From Rhynochetos jubatus (taxonomy: Eukaryota; Chordata; Aves; Eurypygiformes; Rhynochetidae), in NCBI GenBank assembly GCA_027574665.1, contig CM050656.1, positions 14,707,501-14,771,500 on the forward strand: a stretch of DNA of 64,000 nt, given 5' to 3'. The notes under the pieces were generated by a model. It had not been told where the DNA came from and did not search any database. It saw only the letters and a list, made by a program, of their open reading frames with translations. A program made the position numbers and the translations under genes. Of the stretch, positions 9,816 to 21,560 are shown in pieces. Positions within the stretch are counted from its first letter, which is position 1; each line of letters opens with the position of its first letter.

Positions 9816-12384
9816 GCATTAAGATAACTAGCTTTACCACAAGTTTGTCAGAACAATAATTTCTACTGCAGCATTAAAATGTGACTAAATTTACTAAAGC
9901 TATAAATAAGCATTTGTCTGCAATTACATGATGCATATGCACCAAAGTAATTTTTGGCTTTTATGTCCCCCTGATTTTCAATAAGATAATAAAAAATGTA
10001 GAGATACACACTGTTCTCTGAAAAAACCTCAGTCTAACCCTTCTCCTTTAAGCTTTTTTTCTTTTTTTTTCCTGATCCATGGAGTTATGAGAAAACAACA
10101 GGCTATAATAATAATGATGAATATGTATTATCATTTTATGACTTATAATTAATAAGTTTTCAATAACTTCCTACTTTAAAACAAAACAGAAAAAAGGAAA
10201 AATAAAAAAAATAATTACTCTTGAAGCGATAACAAGAAGCTATTCTTGACCTAGGTGGAACCTAAGAAATGTTAGACAAAAGACAAAATTTTAAATCAGG
10301 GAAATAATTGAACGACCTCTGCCTGAAAAACTGTGCCATAAATTATCTTTGCACTCTGTGGAAAATTCTCCTTTGCCTTTAGAGTAAATCAGACAATTTT
10401 CAGGCCAAACCAATTTTCTAAATCATAATTAGACGAGAGGCTAAAATAGGTCTTTGTAATGGAAGTGTGTTATAAATTTAACATGATATCCATAATTCAT
10501 CCCTGAAGAAAGGTCCTTTGCATTCTGAAAGCTTGGATAATACAACTTAAAGAGCTGGCCTGCTAAATGGTGTAACAGTCTATCTTGCTTAGTTTACTTT
10601 AGAACTTTGATTCATACTGTGCTCAGTTCTTTTCCCAGTGGGAAAGCTAGATTCTTAAACCTCTTTCTCACACTTATTAAAATAATTCCCTCCTCACCAG
10701 GACATCAGCCTTGGGCATGCCCAGTTCTTTTGCTAATAATTTTGTCTTTTTCAGTCCTTAGATGAGTACTGAATGATAATTGACTAGTAAAAAGCTTTAT
10801 TTTTGTATATACACACAAATATACTTAAAATAGTATGCTAACAGAGGAAGAAAACATCCACTGCCACTCGATAACACATTAAGATTTTAGCATACAAAAA
10901 AGGGTGGGAAAAAGCAGTCTGAATGACTGTATGACAACTGTGTCAATAGGCAAATACATACTTAAAAATGCTTTACCTTTTAAAAATGTGAGTTGTGAAA
11001 TATATATTTTACATAACAAAATTAGAAATTCTTGATATTTCAGCAAGCAGCCAATTGAATGTTCAGGTTTCCTACAATATTGTGTCAACCTCCTGCCAAT
11101 TAACCTCAAAACTAATTCATTTAAAGCAGATTTCTTTTTCTTGCAGTATCATTAGTTCTTCTAGTAAGTCAGAGAAGAAAGGAATGTTCTCCATAAACAC
11201 TTATAATTAATATTTTCCAAGACTTTTTAGAAAGTACGTTGGTTCTAACTGAGCCACAGTTTCTATCACAGAACAGAAAAATATGTAATTTTTTTTTTTT
11301 TTTTTTCCACAGCATTGCTTTCATTGCTTCAGGTACTGATCAGAAGTTCCTACAGTGCAGATCGTAGATATTTATCATGAAATGAATCTGACAAGCTGTT
11401 TTTCAAGGCCAGCGTAGTTGCATTTGGAAACTACATAGGTACTGAAGTAAGAAAGCCAAAGTGTCTTTTATAGTACATTCTATATGTCATTTAACCAAAT
11501 GACACAGTATTCCTCAACAGAGGAAATAACTACCGTGTCTAAGACCACTGTACCAGCAAGCAATCTGCTTACTGTATCCTTGATGATACATCATGTTTAA
11601 AACATTTGGGCAAAACCACTGACCACTTGCTTTGCTCTTGCAACAAATTTGCTCAGTCCATTCCCTTTTTGACCCCATTTTTAAAAACCATGGTTTCATC
11701 ATTCTGGTCTGATTCTTGGCCACAAGCAAATGTGGCCCCATGCCAACATTGTTTGTCTCACTAAGGGCTGGTTTGAGAATGTTGAATCAACATCTAATTG
11801 AGCAGACAAGCTGTCTCTATTTGCCCCTGCGTATCCATTTGTGGTTTTTCAGCCCCTCGCGGAAAGACTTACTCAAAATAAGCCTTTGATTAGATTGCAA
11901 GCTCTTTAAGTCAGGTATTGTCTTTCTACTAACTGTGTGTACAGATGAAGCTTAATAAGGCCTTGAAACTTGTTTGGCCTTTGGTCAATACTGTGATAGT
12001 AACAGATGATAAGTGTATCCAACTCCTGACTTTCAATACTCCTCTGTTTTCGCTCTACAGCACACTGAACGCTGCCACTGCTGCAGCATTTCTTTCTTTC
12101 TGCTGTAATTGCCTTCTCTTGCTTATAACCTAGTGAATAATATATGTTCACATTAGAGTGTTTGTCCCTGTGGGAGGACCTCCCAGTCACCTCAGTGTTT
12201 TTTCAAACATACTGCTGTATGTGACACTATGAGAGAAAGAAAGTCAACAACCAGTCTGCAGCTTGAATGAGTGCCACAGCTCAGATCTTCAAATGCCCAA
12301 ATAGAATAAAAGATGCTTTCTGGTCAGCACTGTATATTTGATAATTGGAGCAGTATCTTGCACTTACGTTGAATCTTTTGATTT
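9816..12384. other. Noncoding AT-rich DNA with a T18 run
   Basis: No gene is seen. Simple-sequence patches include (ATA)n-like sequence near 10106-10120 and a T run at 11289-11306 followed by CCACAG. The open frames in this span (60-96 codons on both strands) show no domain or splice logic. Confidence 0.5.
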
Positions 12385-12545
12385 AAGGAATTTACAGGAC
12401 AATAAAATAAGGAATATTAATGTTCTCTCAGCTTTTTAAATATAAAGAAAGTGAGGTCCTCTAAGATAAAATTACTCATACAAGGTCACACGAGAAAACA
12501 GTAGCACAATAAGAAATATAGTTTGGTTTGTATTGCTACCTAGAA
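12385..12545 (-). repeat. Possible MIR fragment, heavily decayed
   Basis: The plus strand has AAAGAAAGTGAGGTCCTCTA, then AAATTACTCATACAAGGTCACACGAG and AACAGTAGCACAATAAGAAATATAG. These match the antisense MIR core order (AAACTGAGGC, TAACTTGCCCAAGGTCACACAGCTAG, CAGAGCCGGGATT) loosely. The AAGGTCACAC word is the strongest point. Confidence 0.4.
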
Positions 12546-15500
12546 TTAACCCTATGCATAACAGATGAAATTCCAGTGAAGTCAACAGCACCAAGATTTT
12601 ACTGAGTGTAAAGGTTGCAGGGCAGGTCACAAAATGTTTGAAATCTTCTCAAGGTGTAAAGCCTGTTACAAAGGCAGGAAAGTATGCTTAAACCTAGAAA
12701 TATGACAACTCATGGGTATTAATATCCAAATATCATGTAGGGAACGTGCAACTTAGGCACGTGATCTTCTGTTTATATCATGCTCCATATTTGCCCCATC
12801 ACTGGAGGCAGTAAACCCAAGGACAAAGAGAGCATGGAGTAACACACTTGGTAATCTTATCATGTAGCTCCTGCAAAATATTCCCTGCAGTGTAGGATTG
12901 TTCAAAGTTGCACATGCTGTGAGTTGCTTGCTGAGCGAGAAAACTAGCTGCCGTGCACTGAGGTATGTTGAAAAGACAAAGAAACTCAGTGACCTGTTAA
13001 TAGACATGCTGTGTGTGGTCTTTCCTGGCTACAAGTCCATATATTAGTGATAAGCTGTATAATTTTCAAACTAGATGCTATTTAAATTTTACTGATTGGT
13101 GCAATCGTTCTTGAGTCTGGGAGAGGGACAGTTTTTAAATGTTTTTCAACAGCAAGTGACTCCTATAATAGGGTGTATATTATACCTCTCTATATATATT
13201 ATAGGAGGTTATATATTATAGGAGGTTATTATACCTCTCAATAGGTATCACCTATTTTCTGTTATATTCCCTCCTCATTCTTCACATTGAACATACATTA
13301 GCAGTTAATTACGTCAAATGCAACACTCCAGGAAAGCTGGCTTTTAACTCCAATGCTATGAATAATAGAACTAAAAAACATGCTTAAGACTATTTTAAAA
13401 TGTTGATGTCTAACGTTTGTCATGTATGCAATACTTCAGTATCTCTAGGAATGTTGATTTTTTTTTATAATGTTGAGGAAGTATAATTGCCACTAAAATC
13501 AGGTTGGACACAGTATGACTAGGTTTTCTCAACATCTTCAAAAACTGGGAAATCATGAAGCTATGGAGAAAAAAAAGGGGGGCTAGTGTTTTTTTCGGGC
13601 ACCCACCTTGGATCAGAGATCATCTAAGAGAATTTCAAATGATCACAAGAAATATCCATGTGTGGATTTGTTACTAGGATCTCAGCTTTCTAGTGGCTGG
13701 TTTTTTTACTAGTCTGAAAGGCTATCAGAGAGTACAACAATGTGTGTAAAGTGCTGTTGGCTTCATTACAGGAACATTTTCTGAGTAGTAGCTAGAAAAA
13801 ATACTTTATTGACACAAAGAGAATTTTTTTCTCGTCAATTTTCTTTCAGTTTGGATCGTGGTTTAGATGGAAAAAGAACTAACAATTTTAAAATAGTAAT
13901 ATAAAAAATAATTGCTTATCTGGGATATTGTAGACTGAAAAAAATTCAATATATTTTATATTACTGTATTTTTAAATTCTTCAAAAGTATCATTCAGTAA
14001 GAACAGAGAAAACAATTAAAGCATACATTTAAAACATAAGATTATATCGCAACCTATTGTTTGTATACATATAAGTCACACAGAAGACACGAAAATATGT
14101 CATGGATGTAACAGCTACAATAGTAGAAAAAGGACCAGGGAAAACATAAATGAAAAGGATAAACAGCCTTTTGATATACGACATCAGTAAGAAAGCCTAT
14201 TTACAACCATCTATCTTTCCTCACCAAATTACAAGGATCTTATACTTTAAATACTCTTAATTTTTTATATGGAAGATGTAATCTGGTTTCTTGGGGAAGA
14301 CAGCACAACACTGTGTGAAAAATAACATTCTGTGACATGTTAATGGAGAGTAAATTTAGCATTAATACCTTTTTTTTAATGAGCCATAGTTGTTTCCTGT
14401 TTTGCTCATTTCAATGTTGCATCACAGAATGTTTTATGAATGTTTTTCATAAAATAATGTGGGGCATTTTTTATATTTTTAATAATAGTGTGCTGAATTT
14501 GGATAGTTTCATTTGCAATTTAAGTAATGCTTTGTTCTGATGAGATCTCTGGAGGTGGTTTTGACATTTAAAAGTGATGTGAAGAGATTCAAAGTGATTA
14601 AAGCTGTCAAATGTTACCCTAATTGTGTGACTGCAATCTTTTCAGCCTCTTTCAATGAGTGTATACATTATACACGCTGCACAGCACTTCTGTTTAGATT
14701 GAGGTTTTTTATTAATGCCATCCTGATTGACAGAAATTATTGCAAGATCAGAAGTGGAACTAAATTAGTTTGCCACTGCATTCAAGCAACATGCATAGAC
14801 ATGAACTTTTAAGATGCAGTTATCTACTTAACATAGTCCTTCCTCCTTCCCCTCAAAAAAATAAATATTATGGTAGTGACAGATGATATCTTTCACATTT
14901 ATACAAAGTCATACTAGTTTATAGAAATAAGAAAGTTTTGTCCATATTAAGATTATTTTAACCTTCAGTTTGCATTCAAAATGCTGCTTGATGGGTCATT
15001 TATTTTAAATACGGTTCTTAGCTAGGAAAAGTATCAGATGTATTCTGATTAATTATGAACAAGTCAGGTTTTCATGAGTGATATTTTATTAATATTTCGT
15101 GATGTATTCATGGAAGCTGTAATACCTATTGATACCTTCTTGTCTATTAAAAATAAGAAAGCTTCTAAACCACTTTGATATCTTTCCATATTCATGTCTT
15201 AGCTATCTGGACAGGCAAAATAGGAGGAGTAGTATTCCAATTAGTTGAGAATTGTTTAGTGTTAGATATTTAGTGGGGTTTTTAAAGATACTTACACCCA
15301 AATGCAGTAATGCCTTCATAGCTTTGTTTTGCTACAGTAAGAGGAAAAAAGGGTAAAAATATCCTCTCAAACGAAGTGTTTCATAAGAGTTTTTTATCTT
15401 GCAGAATACTGGTGTGGTTTAAAAACCTCTGTGTCATGACTGTTCAAGCAACCAAAATAAAATATGCTGTGCTTGCATATACCAGAATGACTGGTACCAT

Positions 15501-16299
15501 GCAGTAAAACTTAGCTGGCTGTAACCATAACCAGAAATTTTCTTCTAACATTAACTGCAACGAAAATTATGTTTCTGGGGATTCTTTAGACAATGAATGA
15601 AGCATCTTCTGGCCTCCAGATTTCAAATGACCACACAAATACTGGAAACCTTAAAGCTCAGATCTCAAATATCTTGATTAGTCATGCTGCTAGAAGAGCT
15701 AAGCAAATATGTAGACTCAAAAAGAAATCAAAATGAACCTTAATACTCATGATGACAGCAGCAATTACTATGACAAGATTATCTCAACTGGAAACATAGT
15801 AGTGAGGGCATCTCACTATAGAGAAGAGATTTTAATGGGATCCTAACTCTAGATCAAACACTCTTACAGCAAAGAAATGGCATTATTTGTTAATATCACA
15901 ATTTGAAAGAAGCAAGACAAAAAAGAGATCTGAAAGAAGTAAAATTTGGGTGCAACTACTGCAGGTACAAGTTGTAAAGAAGCAAAGATACCCAGCCTAC
16001 AGATTTCAGAACTAGAGGAGGTTGGGTTAAATTTCAAATGCACATTACATTCACCCCTTTCTTGTAGTAGGGTCATCACAATGAACATGTGTAGGGGCTA
16101 TCATCTCTTTAATTTTGTGCATTATTTTTATTTTCATATCAAAAAAACCCAGAAAGATATTTATGTAGCATGATTCTCAGTAACAATAAGCTACGAGGTA
16201 AATAATGTTTTAAAAATTGCCCAACAACTGCTACAATGAGATAGAAGGTAAATTCTCCAAAGGAACATTTTTTCCCTTGTGTTGCCCCGTTAGATTTGC
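12546..16299. other. Noncoding AT-rich DNA
   Basis: No gene is seen. The sequence at about 12565-12612 (GATGAAATTCCAGTGAAGTC and following) weakly resembles the 'ATTGACTTCAATGGG' family of old sauropsid repeats. A small tandem and inverted repeat lies at 13161-13239. The rest is single-copy. Confidence 0.45.
13161..13239. repeat. Compound tandem and inverted repeat, 17-bp unit
   Basis: TATATTATAGGAGGTT occurs at 13195-13210 and 13212-13227 (17-bp period). TTATACCTCTC flanks it at 13180-13190 and again at 13229-13239. TCCTATAATA at 13161-13170 is the exact reverse complement of TATTATAGGA at 13197-13206, so the block can fold back on itself. A local slippage and fold-back origin is likely. 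Confidence 0.8.
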
Positions 16300-16355
16300 T
16301 TGCAGCTTTCTCAAGCTCAGTGAATCATTGTTATCTGGGCTGCAGAGAATAGAAG

Positions 16356-16378
16356 AATTAACATTTGAAATGTTAATT
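16356..16378. repeat. Perfect 11+1+11 palindrome
   Basis: AATTAACATTT (16356-16366), a single G, then AAATGTTAATT (16368-16378), an exact reverse complement. The arms carry ATTAAC and GTTAAT, the half-sites known from HNF1-type homeodomain sites, but in everted orientation rather than the usual facing arrangement. Confidence 0.85.
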
Positions 16379-16546
16379 GTTTTAGTAGCAAATTAGTATA
16401 TTGCTTGCTTATTGATGGTGATTTATTTTCAGTCTATTTTAATGCCATGTTTTGCATTGAGGGAATTATTTGTGTCATTGATACCTTTGGAATGTTGTGC
16501 ACTTTTCAGTCATGCTGCAGTCTCTTGACAACAGTGTTAAGAATTA

Positions 16547-16567
16547 ATTATAATTCATAATTATAAT
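16547..16567. repeat. Perfect 9+3+9 palindrome
   Basis: ATTATAATT (16547-16555), spacer CAT, then AATTATAAT (16559-16567). It is made wholly of A/T apart from the spacer C, so chance is more plausible than for the 16356 palindrome. It lies 180 bp from that one. Confidence 0.8.
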
Positions 16568-16760
16568 GGTTAACAATAAAGCTCAAGTTTCGATGGCTTT
16601 AATGCCTGATGAGGGTAAGTAATAGAGTGGGGTGAATAATTCATAGCGAATAATTTATTCAGTGAATTTGCCAAACAATGTCTGCAAATAATTCTTTAGC
16701 TTGTTTGCAAGCAGTTCATTGTGAGTATTCCCACATTTGAAATTTGAGCTCATTAGAATG

Positions 16761-17621
16761 GACACATGGTTGTTATGGTGTTTTTCTGCTCTCTGGTACT
16801 AAACCTAGAAGAGAGTATTTTCATTTACAGAAATGATAATTTGCTTTTTACAAAAATTTTCCCATTTTCTTTAAATTGACTGATAAGGCAATTGGCTAAA
16901 GTACCTTTACAGTAAAGATTACATTAGAGATATTTAGATGAGTATTATCAAAATCAGTTATTTTTTAAATTCTTGTTTGATTATTAGACAATTACTGTGG
17001 GTTTTAGAGTACAATTCACTCTTTCTCATAGTGTTACTGTACAGTAGGAGATTCAGCTGGCATTGGCTGCCTGTAACCTTGATTGGGGTGGGGAGATGTC
17101 TGAAAAATTTCAAAATTCAGCGTTCTGCTCTTAGATTTGATTTTACTGTGAGGGATAAGTAAGCTGATGTGATTAAGCTAAGCTCAAACAAACTGTGTCC
17201 TTGATCAACAATTTAATTACCTTCTCACTCAGCTGCTTGTTATGGTGGCCATACTTTCACATTATTTCACATTAATGGGGTAAATAACTTCTGTTACCCC
17301 TAGATATTTAGATTTGTCTTTATCACTCAGGCTGCAGCACTGCTGTTACTTTATTTACTCCAAGCTGACTTTTGGAACCAGCGAGTTTGCAGGTGCTAGA
17401 TGTTCTGAAATGAGCCTGCATACAACTATTCCGAGGAAACAGGTGCCTAACTCTTTCATAGCAGGAGCTGAGCTTATGTTCTGAAAAGAGAGTGAGTGAT
17501 CTTGAGGAAAGATCTTTCCTCAAATTTCCCCCTCTCTATTTCTCTTTTAAATGAACATAAATCCACAGTGGAGTTTTATGTTATGCCACAGTGAAAGAGC
17601 ATGCTCTTACCAAGTACATAA
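16761..17621. other. Noncoding DNA, nothing recognised
   Basis: No gene or repeat was recognised between the palindrome block and the old L3/CR1 fragment. Confidence 0.5.
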
Positions 17622-17960
17622 AAATGTAAGAAGAACCACACTGTGTCAGACCAAAGATCCACCTTGCTGAACATTCTGTCCTGTCCTAAGCAGCAACCAA
17701 TAGCAGATGTTCAGGGAGGAATATAGAAAATTGATAAGTACAGATGGCTTAATCCCTTCGCTGTTAGATCTCCCAGCTTCCCCAGCTTCCTGAGCTGGAA
17801 GTCCATTGACAACTGCCACTGGTGATTTTCCTAAATAATTGCTCAGGCTGACAACTGACAAGTTTATGCAGCAATAATTATTCAGTTCTCAATGAATTCA
17901 CCTCCTTGGCATCTCAGAAGTTTACAAATCCCTCAAAACTGTTACTTATATTTCTCAAAT
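17622..17960 (-). mobile_element. Ancient CR1/L3-type LINE 3' end, antisense
   Basis: The plus strand begins AAGAAGAACCACACTGTGTCAGACCAAAGATCCACC and continues ACATTCTGTCCTGTCCTAAGCAG, GCAACCAATAGCAGATGTTCAG. This is the antisense of a widespread amniote LINE tail whose sense strand ends GGCTAGATGGACC, ATTGGTCTGACCCAGTATGGC. Further in, ATGAATTCACCTCCTTGGCAT matches the 'CCTGGCAATGAGTTCCAC' segment poorly. It is strongly diverged and lacks coding sense. Confidence 0.65.
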
Positions 17961-20875
17961 ATCTGAGTAATTTCTATTATGCTAATTGAAAGAGTCCATC
18001 GGGCAGATATAACTATCAAACAGCACGGTTCTAGTTTACAGATACTGTAAAATGCTTTGTGATATAATTATAATAAGAAAGATTGATGTGAAATCAATAA
18101 AGCAAGCTTTTAAATCTTAATTGCCATTCCCTCCTCACCCATATGCAGATTTCTTGAAAGCAAGCCGACTGTGCCACCTGAGGGAAACTCACTCCAAAGC
18201 TCTTTGCATTCTGAGACTACTTCTCTAATAGTGGCTGTTCCAAGTTTGAACAAGAAATAAATCATAGAAAAGATTTGTTTTCAAAAAAATGAAAGCTATA
18301 AAAATAAAACCAGGAACTCTTCCCTTGTAAACCAGATTGTTTACACTATAATGTAAAATCAAAATTCCTCTCACAAGGGTGGGAAATGACACTACTTTCT
18401 TCTAGAAGTATATTAGATAATAACTAATCATATCATCTTCTGCTAAACTTTAATCTGCACCCGATATGTATATGTACAGGGAATAAAGATTCTCTTTTAT
18501 GAAGTACATAATACCGTCCTTTAGCTGGAGTAATAGAATTCATATTTTATCCCAGCAATATCTACTAAGTTTTGGAGCAGGCAGGATAAGGCTATAGCAG
18601 TGATTATGAAGTCCTGCCTGAGGCTGCATGTATTATAAAGAAAAAAAAATCCTAAAAGAAGAAATGATTGTTCAGTTGCTACTAAATTAGCTTTTCTAGG
18701 TATGTGTGTACTTAATGTCTGTTTCCTATACTTCTGTAGATAGGTGTAGATATTTACTTGCATGTGAAGTCACTAAATATGGAAAAAATATAGGAGGTTT
18801 GTCTGAAGTAGTATCAGTGCACTTAGTCTTTGTCATGATACATTCAAAAGGGCACTACTTCAGCTCTTTTATGAGAGCTGATCTCTTACAATTGCATGCA
18901 TCACCTACCAAAATTGCCATCCTGAGATAAAAGTCTGACAAGAAAACATCATCCTTCAAATGAGGTCTGAGAACATTGAAAGTTCAATTCTTGGCGATCA
19001 TTGACAAATTTTCAGATCTTAGCATTGTCCATCACATAAGGGTATGAGAGTCCTAATACCCTGCACTTTCTAAAGCATAGAAGAGTCATAATATAAAATG
19101 ATAGCTTGGGCTGAATTTGAACCCTGACTTAAGGGGAAAACAAACAAACAAAAAAACCCCCAAACAACCACGATTTATATACTTCAGAACATAATGACTT
19201 AGAGCAATGAGAAAGGAGAAATTGGACAATGACTGATGAAGCCCTTTTAATTTATCCTCAGTTATGCAGGAAATTTGATTTTTTTAAACAGAGAATTAAC
19301 ACAGACCCTGTGTCACTCAGAGCACAGATGGCTGTGAGAACGTGAAGTCTATTAATTTCAATCAAAAACACATCTTCATAACCATAATACAGGAGAAGGC
19401 AAAAGAAACATTTGCTACATATAAAGTTGATTTTCCCAGAAATGTTTTGTTTAGCTGTTAAAAATACCTAGTTCAGCATGTACATTTCAGTTTAGCAGAG
19501 TGTACTCTCTGGGATGTGCAATTTGAAAGGAGATAGAACAAGGGACCTTTAAAATTAGATAGCTGATACTTCTAAAATTAAATAGAAAATATGTTGATAG
19601 ATAAATTCAATGTATTTTTCAATACTTGGCAATTTTTAAATTTTAGCCTGTTTTAAAATGAAAAATATACTGTCTGGAGTGATAACATTTAGGGGTCTCT
19701 TAGAAGACTTCTCATGGCTCTTCCCTTATTGCAATGAAATACCTCTTTTCAAAACCTTTGGGGAGACGACTTCTTATACTTTAATTTAGAATCTGACATT
19801 TGGGAGCAGTGAACTGCTCCTAAATTTACTTCAATGTTTATGGTAGATTTTTACTACAAGACAAACCCTGTAATTCGGAACTATCAACATGCATGATTTA
19901 AATCAATACTGTTTAGGTAGACTCAGCTTGATACTTGAATTTGCATGTGAGAGGCTACATGAGGCCTTAGCCCTTACTGCCTCTCTGCACTGTCTACCTG
20001 CTTTGCAAAATACCTTTTGCCACCTGTGCCTTTGTTTAGGTCTGCCTACATGTTACTCTCACCTACTGTGACTCACTCCTCCAAGCACTTACCAGAATTA
20101 TGCTCTGCTGTGTGTTCTGGGTTGTGGCTGGGGCTCCTGTTCTCAGCCTCTTAGTTCTCTTCAGTTTCCACTGACAAAAGAAGGACCTAGACAGGAAAAT
20201 GGGGGTGATGGGTAGGAGTAGGAAGATATTAAGTGTCTCAGAATCTCTTTTAAAATAGGGATTTCAAGCTACTCTTGCTGAAGGAGGAGAAGTGAAGAAC
20301 TTAGGCTCTCTGTTTTTAAGGGAAGGGATTGTACTCTCCTCATCATGTAGGGAGAGTGAATGGCCTCTAGAAAGCAAATATTTCCCATGTATGCCCTCGG
20401 CACCAGTAAATCTGAGGAAGGTTCCAGACTGAAAGTAGTTTTTGTCTGGCTTATTCAGTAGCAGAAAAGTAGTCCATCAGCATTGGCTGTGTGTAAGCAC
20501 AAAGCCAGGCACTTAGGTAGTCATGAGTCAATGCTTCAGCACAAAGTAGGTTGGCTGCTGTCTCAAATATTGTTTAGAGTAATTGTAGAATAGTGGGAAG
20601 AAAAACTTTGTAAAGGAATACCTTATTCAGGGTTCTCTACAGCAAATGACTATAAAAAGTGTTTCAGAGAAACATTTCATAGAACAGACCTTGCATTCTG
20701 AAAGCAAGCCCACTCTGCCAACTGGAATCCTGGTGTGCTGTTTAGGTATGCTGGAAATACACACTCCAAAGTATATAGTAACACTACAAGAGAAGGGAAT
20801 AAGAGTAGGCTGAAAGGCTGGAGGGGAAGAATGGGTCTGTGAAAAGATAATATTTAACATTTATGGGTAGCATTT
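17961..20875. other. Noncoding DNA with minor simple sequence
   Basis: No gene is seen. A (CAAA)n/C-rich patch lies at 19139-19169. An inverted pair ATTGAT (18082-18087) and ATCAAT (18093-18098) with a 5-base spacer is present and could be chance. Several open frames under 80 codons have no support. Confidence 0.45.
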
Positions 20876-20985
20876 CCTTTTCATTGCACTTCACAAACAT
20901 TGACTGATTAATAATCTCACAGCAATGCACTGAGTCAGGTAGTACATTTCTTTCCTATTATTATCCCCAGTTGGTGGTGGTGGGA
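20876..20985 (-). repeat. MIR SINE, 3' half
   Basis: The plus strand reads CACTTCACAAACATTGACTG, ATTAATAATCTCACAGCAATGCACTGAGTCAGGTAGTACATTTC and TATTATTATCCCCAG. This follows the antisense MIR 3' half (ATTTAATCCTCACAACAACCCTATGAGGTAGGTACTATTATTATCCCC) segment by segment. Confidence 0.65.
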
Positions 20986-21099
20986 AATGTATAGAACCGG
21001 ATGGGGATGGAAGGGACACATCAAGAGCTGTCTGAATTCTCAGTAGTATCCTAGAGAATTCTTCCCTATTATTTAGATTAAGCAAATTTTAGCTTTTGA

Positions 21100-21560
21100 A
21101 ATCAGAGCCCATAGAGTGCCTCATTAACAACATTTTGCTGGCAGTGCTTCCATTTTTTCATTTCCAATTACAAGGCAACAAGTGAGTTCTTCTTTGTGTA
21201 CGACAGCAATGCCAGTCATATGTGTTTGCAATGTATCTGTTGTTTCTGTTAGTGGGGACAGGGAGAGGAAAGAGGCACCGAGAACAGGCAGTGAGTGGTA
21301 TCCTCTCAGCAGCTGTCACTGCTGTCAATTACTTGGTTTTCATTTATAAAAGGCAATATGGGATCTTCAGCTTTTATAGTACCCAAGGAAGGCTGGTTGG
21401 TGATTATTGATTTTATTTAGTCCAGGGGAGCTGCTCACACACTGACTAGGGCGAGATGTGTGCTTCCTGCTGCTAGCTCTCCTGCCACTTATTGTTTTCA
21501 ATTATTTATAAAATCCAAGGAACATCACAGAACAGTTCAGCACAGTTTCTGACACAGGCT
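21100..21560. promoter_or_regulatory. Candidate conserved noncoding element
   Basis: A non-repetitive block with dense words of developmental enhancers: GCTGTCACTGCTGTCAATTA (two TGTCA TALE-type words next to a CAATTA homeodomain core), TTATTGTTTTCAATTATTTA (SOX-like ATTGTT beside homeodomain cores) and ATTTATAAAAGG. No open frame is convincing. Conservation could not be tested. Confidence 0.25.

Larger units (their letters stand above)
16300..16760. promoter_or_regulatory. Candidate conserved noncoding element with two perfect palindromes
   Basis: AT-rich but not simple sequence. It is crowded with TAAT/ATTA cores, an ATTGTTATC word (16326) and ATTTATT/ATTCAT words, and contains palindromes at 16356-16378 and 16547-16567. 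No coding potential is evident. The texture resembles vertebrate developmental enhancers, but I have no alignment to show conservation, so this is a hypothesis. Confidence 0.3.
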
